Shown: positions 55,711 through 64,000 of the stretch, one piece after another | Layout: every line of letters starts with the position of its first letter | How positions within the stretch are numbered: the stretch's first letter is position 1 | DNA from: Piscicola geometra | Lineage: Eukaryota; Annelida; Clitellata; Hirudinida; Piscicolidae | NCBI GenBank assembly: GCA_943735955.1 | Contig: OX030968.1 | Location: forward strand, 2,374,747 to 2,438,746 | Direction of reading: 5' to 3' | Length of the DNA: 64,000 nt | Made by a program: the position numbers and the translations under genes | The notes under the pieces: model-generated | What the model saw: the letters and a program-made list of their open reading frames with translations, nothing else | What the model was told of the DNA's origin: nothing | Database searches by the model: none

Positions 55711-56694
55711 TTAAACGTTGAAACCCTGATAATAGTTCCATGCATCATCCTGGACAAGAACACTCGTATTATTTCTCACACTGAGAACGCAATCTCCGGA
55801 GCCCGAGGCACTGACAGCGCCACAACTTTCCACCGACAAACACCGCATCAAACACTCAAAATCACTCTTTGTCACCAGCCTGGCTATTTCGAAGTCGCTC
55901 TGGTAATAACCTTCAAACCTCCTCCACATCGGCCCCCTTTTGGTCGCAACCACAGACGCTTCAATCTCGCATATTGTGAGGAATCCAGACGAGGGTACAA
56001 GCTGCTGCAGAATGAGGTGTTTGGAGAAGGGCGTGGGAGGATTGCAAAACACCGTGAAGGGCCCGACTCCAATTGCAATTAAATTTAAGTTTATCGGGTA
56101 CTTAGCGCATATGTGGTACGTGCCTATGACCACATCAGCACGCACATAGTCGCGTCTTGAAAGGCCTACAACAATACCATTCAGAGAGAGAATATTTATA
56201 TCCATTCCAAAAATTGAAACTTTTTCGACGATGTAAAAGTTCTGCATGTCGCAGAGCCACCATGACCCCATCGCCTTAGTCTGAGAGCATGTGATGACTG
56301 ATAAAGACGGAGTACGGTTTCCATCAACCGCTAATCCAGCCACAAGGTTTCCGTTGGTGCTCATTTGTCTGGCAGGTTTGTGCAAGAGGACGTTGTCAGA
56401 GGAAGCTGAATGGGTGACTGCAATCATTTGGAATCTTGAAGTTATTTGAATTCTTGAAGTTATTGTAACGGATCCCGCAAATTTCGTTTTTAATATTGTT
56501 ACTTCCTCAACAGGAAAATAGTTTTATAACTTCATAGTTTGGTTAAATAATTTGAGCATTCAAATATGAAGATATCTATTCACACCCCCTCCCCCCCCCC
56601 CAAACTTACGATTCTCTGAAGTAAAAACATTCAGAAGACATTTCGCCAACATCACACGAATGGCAAATATCAAACTGATTCGATGAAACAACAT
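55711..56694 (-). CDS. Secreted fucolectin-domain plus PAN/apple-domain protein
   Basis: Two exons on the minus strand. Exon 1 (56610-56694) encodes MLFHRISLIFAIRVMLAKCL and a few more residues, a signal-anchor or signal-peptide-like start, ending in phase 1 at GTAAGT. Exon 2 (55711-56417) follows AATGATTGCAG; the join gives 263 aa. Residues about 35-175 look like an F5/8-type fucolectin (tachylectin-4) domain: NVLLHKPARQMS, GLAVDGNRTP, GSWWLCDMQNFYIVEKVSIF, IVVGLS. Residues about 190-263 resemble a PAN/apple module: FECLMRCLSVESCGAVS, DCVLS, WNYYQGF, with four Cys. Such proteins are extracellular carbohydrate-binding proteins in invertebrates; the ligand is not predictable. The 192-bp intron carries a poly-C run (poly-G in the transcript) near its donor. 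A shorter start at 56427 lies inside the intron and would lack the signal sequence. Confidence 0.83.
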
Positions 56695-56742
56695 GGCGAT
56701 CCTAATCCACGAATAATTTTTCAAGTAGAAGGTTGGAAGTGG

Positions 56743-56750
56743 TTTATATA
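56743..56750 (-). promoter_or_regulatory. TATA box of the fucolectin-PAN gene
   Basis: TATATAAA on the minus strand, 49 bp upstream of the ATG at 56694. Initiation about 30 bp downstream would give a 5'UTR of about 20 nt. Confidence 0.55.
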
Positions 56751-56770
56751 CGCTTCTGTACTTTAGAAAA

Positions 56771-56922
56771 ATGATTTTATATTATCTATACTTAAGATAC
56801 ATTTTTCATACTGTATATATACAGTATATACTCATTTTAAACAAAAATGATTTTATATTATCTATACTTAAGATACATTTTTCATACTGTATATATACAG
56901 TATATATTCATTTTAAACAGTG
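56771..56922. repeat. 76-bp direct duplication with a palindrome in each copy
   Basis: Two nearly identical 76-bp copies, each containing ATACTGTATATATACAGTAT, a perfect palindrome. They lie upstream of the fucolectin-PAN gene promoter. Confidence 0.9.
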
Positions 56923-57027
56923 ATGTTAAATTTTTTTTAGTTGATTTCAAGACCCCATAGGGTCGCCAAAGATGGTGCTGAGAAGGAAATGAGAGCAAAA
57001 GAGAAACTTGTAAAAAAGAGAAGATGA

Positions 57028-57099
57028 TACAATACAATACAATACAACGACGAGTATTATTAACGTGGCGTAAACCCGGACGGGCTTCAAGACCACTAT
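57028..57099 (-). mobile_element. Short interspersed repeat with TTGTA tail (copy 2)
   Basis: Minus-strand GTGGTCTTGAAGCCCGTCCG through CGTCGTTGTATTGTATTG, the same unit as in NOP9 intron 9 with a few substitutions and a short tail. Confidence 0.65.
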
Positions 57100-57288
57100 G
57101 TTATGGAAAATTTGATAATAATATTAATGATAGATGAATAAATGGAAAGTATAGGAAAAGTAAGGTATTGAAATTTAACAATAAAATCATGTATATATAT
57201 ATACATACATATCTATCTATCTATCTATCTATCAGAATATTTATATAGCGCCATTTAATAAATCTCAATAGCGCCCTAAACATTAATT

Positions 57289-60159
57289 TCATGACAGTGA
57301 AAACAAATATGTTTTCAGCATATCATTAAACATCTTAGCCGTTAAGCCCGGCTGCCGCAATTGATTTGGCAAGCTGTTCCATACAAGAGGGCCAGACACA
57401 GAAAATTGTCTTGTCCCTATTTTTAAACGTGTGGGTGGAACAGCCAAGTAGTTCACCTCATCAGAACGCAATCGATAGGGTTGCAAAGTGTTGGTTTTCA
57501 AAGTGCACCTATCCATAAGGTATTTTGGTGCACGTCCATTTAAGCACTTATACATCAGCATGCATATCTTAAAAATAATTCGCTTATCCACTCTCAACCA
57601 ATGGAGTTCCTTAAAAATAGGTGTGACGTGGTCATATTTGTATGCGCCAACTACAACTTTAGCAGCACGGTTCTGAATGGACTGAAGCATACCGATCGAT
57701 CTCTCAGGTAAACCCCAAAAAAGACTGTTGCAGTAGTCCAACCGAGAGTGAATGAACGCATGTACCAGACCTTGTGTGGTAGCAGTAGTTAATGACCTTC
57801 TGATTGACATTAATTTGCGCAGCTGATAAGAACATGTGCCGGTCAAATGCTTAATGTGTTCATTCATTGTAAGTTTTTTATCAAAAATAAAACCCAGATT
57901 AGTTGCTTGAGAGGATAGTTCAATATCTTCGCCATCAATAACAACATGGTCTACCTCAATCCTAGAAAGCTGCTGCCAAGTGCCTATCGGTAGTATTTTG
58001 GTTTTGCTTTGATTTAACTTCAATCGATTTGCTGACATCCATAAATCGATATTTGATAAGCATTTTACTAACTTATCAATTGAATTCTGAAATTCAAACG
58101 GGGAACAACTGACGATCAACTGTATATCATCAGCATATGAGTGACCCAAAAATCCAGAAGATTCAATAATTTTAAAAACATCTGAAGTATACAAAAGAAA
58201 AAGAATCGGACCAAGAACAGAACCCTGTGGTACACCATGTGTGATAATCTGATTTTCAGACAACTCACTTTTATAAGAAACTTGTTGTGAACGATTAAAT
58301 AAATATGATTCGAACCATGAATAAACAACCCCAGTTATTCCAAAACTGCGACTAAGTCGCTCCAATAGAATACTATGATCAACACAGTCAAACGCTGCAC
58401 TCATGTCCAAAAATGCCAATATTGATGTCTCATTTTTATCCATAGCTGCATATAAGCTAGAAAGTACTTGTAACAAAGCAGTCTCAGTGGAATGAAACTG
58501 CCTGTACCCTGATTGGTACACAGGCAATAGACTATTGAAGGTCAAATACTCTAACAGTTCTTTAGCTACAATGCGTTCAATTAACTTTGAAATAAAAGAA
58601 AGATTTGAAACCGGTCTATAATTATTTATACTATTTATGTCTGAGCCATCTTTTTTCAATAGTGGAACAACTAGCGCATGTTTACATAAATTAGGAAATT
58701 TACCCAAATTTAGACTAAGATTAATAAAACTTGTTAAAAATTTTGAAAACAAGTTAATATATTTTTTGAAAACAAATGTTGGTAAACAATCCAATGAACA
58801 TGTTTTATTTGGCGAATCTAAAACAACTTTTATTACATAGTCTTCACTTAAGATAGAAAAACTTGACAATTTATAATTCTCCGGAATCTCAGAATCAGAA
58901 AACATCAAATTGTAATTTACATCACAATTTTCTGTGTCTTGTCTTACTCTTTCTACCTTATTGCTAAAGAAATGTAAAAACGTGTTTGCAGAAAAATCAG
59001 TCTCAGCATCAGCAAAATCCGACTCATCACACAACAGTTTATTGATAATATTCCAAAGTTGCTTTGGTTTCATTCTATTTTCATCTACAAGATTTTTCCA
59101 GTATAAGTTTCTTTTTCCTACAAGAAGGCAATTTTTCGATCTACAGGCAGTGATAAAATTGTTTTTATCAACAATTTGCAAAGTTTTCCTGTATTTTCTT
59201 TCTTTTTTGCGACAATCTCTTTTTGCCTGCCTGCATTCTCCATCAAACCATGGAGCCATTGGCTCTCGTCTACACTTGGCCATATGAAGAGGCGCAACTA
59301 TATCTACAATTCTTTTAATTTCTTTGTTAAAAAGTTCAAGCAGCTCATCAACATCATTGTTTGAACATGGCTTACTTATAGGAGAATCAAGTACTAAAGA
59401 GACAAATAAATCCTCTTTCATACGTTTCCAAGATCGAACAAGCTTTTTTGCAATCCTTGGAGGTTTTACTTCAAATGGCAGACGTACCTTAATAAAACCA
59501 TGGTCAGAAAAAATCCCACTTGGAAAAACTTTAATATCGGAAACAGGCAGCTCACAAGAAGTCACAATCAGATCCAGTACACCACCCAAATTATGAGTGG
59601 GCTCATTTACTCTATTAATTAAATGGAAATTTTCAAAAACATCATGTAGCATGACAGCATTCGGATGATCAGGTCTATCAACCCTAACATTAAAATCGCC
59701 AGCTAAAACAAGATGGGACGCTAAAATTGAAACATTTTCCAAAACCAAGGTGAGTTCCGTAAAAAATAAAGGAGAGACTGGTGCTGATCCAGGCCTATAA
59801 ATAGCTAATACAATAAAATCACATTTATAACAAAAAAGTTTCAAAGCAACAGCCTCAAAAGTGGATATTTTAGGTAAATCCAATCGTTTACACTTGAAAA
59901 CAGACTTATAATAAATAATTAAACCACCATGAAATGGATCAAGTGGTCTTAAAAAATCAACAAAATTATAACCAGGAGGCATTGCCTTCCGTACTGAAAT
60001 TTCATCATGTGATCCATGCCATGTTTCCGTCAACACAAAAATATCCAACCCCTCATGTATCAATTCATAAACCTCATTATATTTAAAAACAATAGATCTT
60101 ATATTCAAAAGTCCAAAATTTACAAATTTGATTTTTTCAAAATTTTTACTATTTTCCAT
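57289..60159 (-). CDS. LINE ORF2: endonuclease and reverse transcriptase
   Basis: 956 aa. The N-terminal apurinic-type endonuclease shows LNIRSI, LDIFVLTETWHG, AIYRPGSA, LVLAGDFNVRVDRPDHPN and SDHGFIKVRL, which carry the expected catalytic Asn, Glu, Asp and His. The reverse transcriptase follows: NNYRPVSNLSFISKLIERIV, HSTETALLQVL, LDMSAAFDCVDHSILLERL, GVPQGSVLGPILFLLY and HSYADDIQLIV, then the C-terminal SRLDYCNSLFWGL and ELHWLRVDKRIIFKICMLMY. All key motifs are present. The start codon overlaps the end of ORF1 by 40 bp, which fits reinitiation. CR1/L2 group within the Jockey-type LINEs. Confidence 0.93.
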   Translation of the reverse strand: MENSKNFEKIKFVNFGLLNIRSIVFKYNEVYELIHEGLDIFVLTETWHGSHDEISVRKAMPPGYNFVDFLRPLDPFHGGLIIYYKSVFKCKRLDLPKISTFEAVALKLFCYKCDFIVLAIYRPGSAPVSPLFFTELTLVLENVSILASHLVLAGDFNVRVDRPDHPNAVMLHDVFENFHLINRVNEPTHNLGGVLDLIVTSCELPVSDIKVFPSGIFSDHGFIKVRLPFEVKPPRIAKKLVRSWKRMKEDLFVSLVLDSPISKPCSNNDVDELLELFNKEIKRIVDIVAPLHMAKCRREPMAPWFDGECRQAKRDCRKKERKYRKTLQIVDKNNFITACRSKNCLLVGKRNLYWKNLVDENRMKPKQLWNIINKLLCDESDFADAETDFSANTFLHFFSNKVERVRQDTENCDVNYNLMFSDSEIPENYKLSSFSILSEDYVIKVVLDSPNKTCSLDCLPTFVFKKYINLFSKFLTSFINLSLNLGKFPNLCKHALVVPLLKKDGSDINSINNYRPVSNLSFISKLIERIVAKELLEYLTFNSLLPVYQSGYRQFHSTETALLQVLSSLYAAMDKNETSILAFLDMSAAFDCVDHSILLERLSRSFGITGVVYSWFESYLFNRSQQVSYKSELSENQIITHGVPQGSVLGPILFLLYTSDVFKIIESSGFLGHSYADDIQLIVSCSPFEFQNSIDKLVKCLSNIDLWMSANRLKLNQSKTKILPIGTWQQLSRIEVDHVVIDGEDIELSSQATNLGFIFDKKLTMNEHIKHLTGTCSYQLRKLMSIRRSLTTATTQGLVHAFIHSRLDYCNSLFWGLPERSIGMLQSIQNRAAKVVVGAYKYDHVTPIFKELHWLRVDKRIIFKICMLMYKCLNGRAPKYLMDRCTLKTNTLQPYRLRSDEVNYLAVPPTRLKIGTRQFSVSGPLVWNSLPNQLRQPGLTAKMFNDMLKTYLFSLS

Positions 60160-61037
60160 CTCCCTACAGGACCTATTACCCGGGTAAAAAAACTACCATC
60201 ACCATTTTTTACTACCTCTTTTGCCTCATCCACCAGTTTATTGAACTCATTTCTCTGTTCACGAGTTAAATCATGAAAAATTTTTACTTTAGCAACCTCA
60301 CCTGGCAATGTTTTAATTCTGTGAGAATTTTTAAGAACCATTGTTTTGGAAGCTTGGGACTTAAATCTAATAACAATGGGTCTGATCTTGTCAGAGCCCT
60401 CATCAAGTCTACCCTGCCTGGTGACTGTCGAAACATCATCATTTTTAATGGTATCATCAGTTATCTTTTTAAACAGGTCAATGATAGCATCTCTATCATG
60501 ACCTTTGACATTGCTCTCATTTAAATTAAACAAAATGATATTGTTCTCTCTAGCCTTTGTTTCGCTTGAGGCATCTATGGCTTTCTTCATTGATTTGATT
60601 TCAACATTGACTCCATCAACACTCTTTTTAATCTCACTGCCAACAATCGAGGCCCAAGAGACACTCATTTCTTTTTTTAATTTCTCAACTGATCCTTCAA
60701 TCAACTTATCAGCAGAAGTAATTTCATCAATTCCCTTGCCATATTCACCTACAAGTTTTTTCAAATCATTTATTTCCTTCGCAGTTGATGCATTTAAATC
60801 TATCAACTTTTTTACATCAGCCGATAGGTCATCAATTTTTACTGACGATTTTAAACTTTCTGCGTTGCGTAAACACTCATCACAAAAGACCTTTAGGTTC
60901 CTGATTGAACTCAAAGAATGAATAAAATCATCTGACAAACCAATACATTTGCCATGCATAATTGTATTACACATGCAACACATCAAGCCATCTTTGGCTC
61001 CCTTGTTGCACCTGTAGCACTTCGACATAATAAGCAC
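60120..61037 (-). CDS. LINE ORF1: PHD-type zinc finger, coiled coil and RRM-like protein
   Basis: 305 aa. Cys7, Cys10, Cys20, Cys23, His28, Cys31, Cys52 and Cys55 form a C4HC3 PHD-type finger. Then comes a charged helical region with coiled-coil character (about 70-165), and an RRM-like segment starting ARENNIILFNLNES with DVSTVTRQGR and RPIVIRFKSQASKTMVLKNS, as in many CR1-type ORF1 proteins, which bind nucleic acid in the retrotransposition particle. Translation could also begin at Met4 (MSKCYRC). Confidence 0.88.
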   Translation of the reverse strand: MLIMSKCYRCNKGAKDGLMCCMCNTIMHGKCIGLSDDFIHSLSSIRNLKVFCDECLRNAESLKSSVKIDDLSADVKKLIDLNASTAKEINDLKKLVGEYGKGIDEITSADKLIEGSVEKLKKEMSVSWASIVGSEIKKSVDGVNVEIKSMKKAIDASSETKARENNIILFNLNESNVKGHDRDAIIDLFKKITDDTIKNDDVSTVTRQGRLDEGSDKIRPIVIRFKSQASKTMVLKNSHRIKTLPGEVAKVKIFHDLTREQRNEFNKLVDEAKEVVKNGDGSFFTRVIGPVGRWKIVKILKKSNL

Positions 61038-61326
61038 TATAAAATAATTAATTATAATAAACTATATCTATTATAATAATTAATTATAATAAACACAGGT
61101 AGGTCAGTTAAGTTGAAAAAAAAAAGCACAGGTAAAACCACGAGATATGAAAATTAAGTTTAAATACTCTAATAAAATAATGAAATTATGAGTTTTGGAA
61201 ATATTAATAAACTCTCCTGACTAAACCGCAAAACAAAATCCGAACTTCTCAACTACACGACACTTTATTAACGAAATAAACGCAAAAATGACTCAGCGAA
61301 ATTAGAACAGCCTGCCAAAAAATCGC

Positions 61327-61479
<153 letters not shown>

Positions 61480-61717
61480 TACATATACATTTTTTTTTTA
61501 AATAGACAAAATAATTTTTTTTAAAGGTTGAAACTGAAATGATAATAACAATAAATTTAAGAAAAAAGTAAATATCTATCTTATATTATTATTATTATTT
61601 ATTCTTATTATTTATTTTACAATTATTATTGACCATTTGTATAAATATAAAAAAGAATGAAATTGGGAAGCAAGAAATTGATTAATGAAAAATGAGCAGT
61701 AAATTTGTAAGTTATTG

Positions 61718-63180
61718 TTATCGGTCGAACAAGTACGTTTTCAGGGAGCGGCTGAATGTCGCGGTCGAGCTCGGGGATTTGAGTCTATTGGGAAGACTAT
61801 TCCAAAGAGTCGGCGCTGCAACAAAAAAGCTTCTTGCACCTGCATACTTGAGTTTGTAGCTCTGTGGAACTACATCTCTTGACCTAGCAGACCTGAGTCT
61901 TTCCCTCTGGGGAAGACTTGCTCTCATGACAATGCTACTCGACAAATAATCTGGGCACTCATTAGACAGACACTTGTGCATTAACAAGATGTTTTTGTAT
62001 TCAATTCTATTTTCAACACGAAGCCAGTGAAGCTCCTTGAGAACAGGGCTGATGTGATCATACTTTCTAGCACCTGTTATGAGCCTAGCTGTGGTGTTGA
62101 TTATAGACTGAATTTTCTGCAGCTGCGTCATTGGCAACCCAGTAAGAATGATATTGCCATAGTCAATTCGACTGAGAACCAAAGCAGAAGCCAATGTTCT
62201 CAGTGAGTCCTTGGTCAATAACCATCTTATGGATCGTATTTGGCGTAAAGAAGCAAAGCAGGTTTGAGTCATCTTGTTGATGTGTGTCGTCATGGTGAGG
62301 TCTTTGTCGAGATAAACTTCTAGGTTTCTGACACTATCGGAAGGAATTATCTCGTTCTGACAAATGCGAACTGGATCTTTGGGAGTGTGAGTAGAGTTTC
62401 GACGGGATGAGAGCCAGATAACTTCAGTTTTGCTGGAGTTAAGTTTCAGTTGATTGGCACCCATCCAAGCAGCAATTTCATCAATGCATGATGACACCCT
62501 TGCTTGCAGGTCAGCCTGATGACCTTTAATGCAATGACCGTAAATCTGGGTGTCATCAGCGTACTGATGAAAAGCGAGCTCATGTCTAGCTGCTATTCTT
62601 TCCAAATCTCCAGTGTACAAAGAGAACAGTAAAGGACCAAGAACTGAACCTTGGGGGACTCCTACAGCGGAAACCGACATTGTCGATTTTGTCCCACTAC
62701 AGCGGATGTCAAAACATCTGTCATTTAAGTAGTCCCTAAACCATTTTAACACAGAGTCAGAGAAACCATAGGAGATGTGCAGTCTTCGGAGCAGTGTTGC
62801 GTGATCTACCAGATCGAAAGCTGCCGATAGATCAAGCAAAACTAACAATGTAAGCTCACCGTCATCTGCTGCCCTAACGATGTCTGAAAAGACTTTGGTT
62901 ATGGCAGTTTCTGTCGAATGATGACGACGGTAGGCTGACTGCAAGGGAGGGAAAAGATGAAATTCTGCGAGGTAGTTGACTACTCTGTGGAGAACTAATC
63001 TTTCCATGAGTTTGGACAACACCCTCAAGTTTGAAATAGGCCTGTACGACGAAGTTTCAGTGAGTTTAAGACTTGGCTTCTTGAGCAGTGGCGTGATGTA
63101 GGCCGACTTGAAAGACTTCTGAACCCTGCCTGCCGAAAAAGACCTGTTGAATAAGCTCACTAAAAAAAGAGCAATTATTA
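61718..63180 (-). mobile_element. 5'-truncated CR1/L2-like LINE, reverse transcriptase frame open
   Basis: Nearly 490 residues of reverse transcriptase in one frame: SLFNRSFSAGRVQKSFKSAY, SYRPISNLRVLSKLMERLVL, HHSTETAITKVFSDIV, LDLSAAFDLVDHATLLRRL, GVPQGSVLGPLLFSLY, FHQYADDTQIYGH, then SRIDYGNIILTGLP and ELHWLRVENRIEYKNILLMH to SRSLKTYLFDR. The endonuclease is absent: homology stops near 63170 and the frame merely continues into flanking DNA to 63235. It differs clearly from the LINE at 57205-61040, so it is a separate subfamily. No obvious tail was defined at its 3' end. Confidence 0.88.
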
Positions 63181-63440
63181 ATGATGATGATGGAAAAGAA
63201 TAAGTTTCTGTGGCGACCTCATAAGGAAGAAACAAAAAAAACTTTTAAAGTTTTTTCTTTAAACAATTAAAAACATTTTTACTATACATGAATAAAGTGA
63301 GAAAATTGAAAATTATTATTTAAAAGTATAATTTAATTAAATTTTAACATTAGACTATTTAAAAATAGCTCGATTTACATAAATATATACGCACAGTTTT
63401 TTTCTTTTAGATAGTCGTTTCGGCATATAATTATAACAAA

Positions 63441-63847
63441 ATGGACGGAAACCGAGATGAGGGCGATCGTTGTTTTCAAATTGCTCTTGGTCTTTTGAGG
63501 AAAGGGCTTAAAAAAGATGCCCTTAAATTTTTCATGAAGTCTGAGAGGCTCTATCCCAGCAAAAGAACCAAAGGTGGTGGACTATTGCAAATTGAAAAAT
63601 AATGTTTATCATTTCCACTATTAGCTACCAGTATTCTGATTATTAAAACTACTCAAATATCCTTTTCTATATTTTAAATGTTCAACGCATTGAATCATAT
63701 TTTATTGTTAAAGTTTAAAACTTAATCTTTCCAAACAGAGCACATAGAGAAGCTGGTAGCAGAGGGTGATAAGGCAGACGAAGGTGGTGAAGAACAGCAA
63801 ACCGACCAGTCTAATGGCGCTCCAGGAGCTCATGGCACTGAGGGAAG
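63441..63847 (+). CDS. DNAJB12/DNAJB14-like co-chaperone, first two exons (partial)
   Basis: Exon 1 (63441-63573) encodes MDGNRDEGDRCFQIALGLLR and continues LKFFMKSERLYPSKRTK; exon 2 (63739-63847) starts EHIEKLVAEGDKADEGG and ends HGTEGR in phase 2 at GTTGGT. The opening matches the N-terminus of animal DNAJB12/14 proteins (M-x-GNRDEA-x-C-x-x-IA, K-A-x-x-F-x-x-KAEKLYP), ER-membrane Hsp40s whose J domain faces the cytosol and helps ER-associated degradation. The J domain, transmembrane helix and C-terminal domain would lie beyond the right edge. The ATG is 31 bp after an acceptor-like TTTTTTTCTTTTAG. Identity rests on 80 residues. Confidence 0.75.
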
Positions 63848-63867
63848 GTTGGTACTGGTGGTAGAAG

Positions 63868-64000
63868 TATATCTAAGATGACCCTTATAGTAGTAGTATC
63901 TCTAAGATGGTCCTGATAGTAGTATCTAAGATGTTCTCGATAATAGTAGTAGTATATCTAAGATGTTCTCGATAATAGTAGTATTATAGGATTAGTCGTG
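63868..64000 (+). repeat. About 33-bp tandem repeat in the next intron
   Basis: Units with GTATATCTAAGATGTTCTCG and ATAATAGTAGTA recur three to four times from just after the donor to the window edge. Confidence 0.75.

Larger units (their letters stand above)
57205..61040 (-). mobile_element. Apparently intact CR1/L2-like LINE retrotransposon
   Basis: Both ORFs are open and overlap slightly, followed on the minus strand by GGCGCTATATAAATATTCTG and an (AGAT)n tail (57211-57233). The 5' limit is uncertain; any 5'UTR could run to the (AT)n tract at 61328. No target duplication could be assigned because of the simple-repeat flanks. Intact ORFs suggest recent insertion. Confidence 0.88.

Overview
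This is a window of metazoan nuclear DNA from a marine-type invertebrate; the phylum cannot be fixed from the sequence. Evidence: interrupted genes with canonical GT-AG introns, AT-rich spacers, CR1/L2-like and RTE-like LINEs, a hAT transposon, an animal-type NOP9, a DNAJB12/14-like start and a fucolectin-PAN lectin. Most real genes are split and had to be rebuilt by joining exons in phase; long Val-, Ile- or Leu-rich reading frames are shadows of codon-length repeats.

The dominant content is a family of three giant threonine-rich, mucin-like genes. Gene A (minus, 1-21979) runs off the left edge and encodes at least 6656 residues, 6643 of them in one exon. Gene B (minus, 24283-28132; 1012 aa) lies head to tail upstream of A. 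Gene C (plus, 45208-53620; 2368 aa) is inverted. All three have the same plan: a 40-43 nt micro-exon encoding a signal peptide, a phase-1 intron with donor GGTGAGT, then one huge repeat exon. B and C keep the C-terminus: a transmembrane helix with small-xxx-small spacing and a Pro/Gln/Arg tail. The ORFs alone miss the signal peptides; with them the products read as secreted or type I membrane mucins. A similar 5' block lies 130-160 bp before each ATG, and the 3' flanks of B and C match in opposite orientation, so B and C derive from an inverted segmental duplication.

Between B and C lie: a hAT transposon with a perfect 8-bp target duplication, carrying a LINE fragment and probably a TTAA element (30081-32633); a LINE fragment with an 88-bp foldback element inside its reverse transcriptase (34491-35510); a complete 13-exon NOP9 gene (35712-40591, 642 aa) whose introns are largely simple repeats; and a 6-exon gene (40989-42431, 200 aa) for an apparently duplicated dimeric alpha/beta-barrel protein, on the same strand 398 bp after NOP9.

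Right of C: about 2 kb without a gene, a two-exon secreted lectin-like gene (fucolectin domain plus PAN/apple domain, 55711-56694 minus), an apparently intact LINE with both ORFs open (57205-61040 minus), an (AT)n tract, a second LINE reverse transcriptase (61718-63180 minus), and the first two exons of a DNAJB12/14-like co-chaperone leaving the right edge. Several genes have a splice acceptor a few bases before the ATG, which points to 5'UTR introns or spliced-leader trans-splicing.
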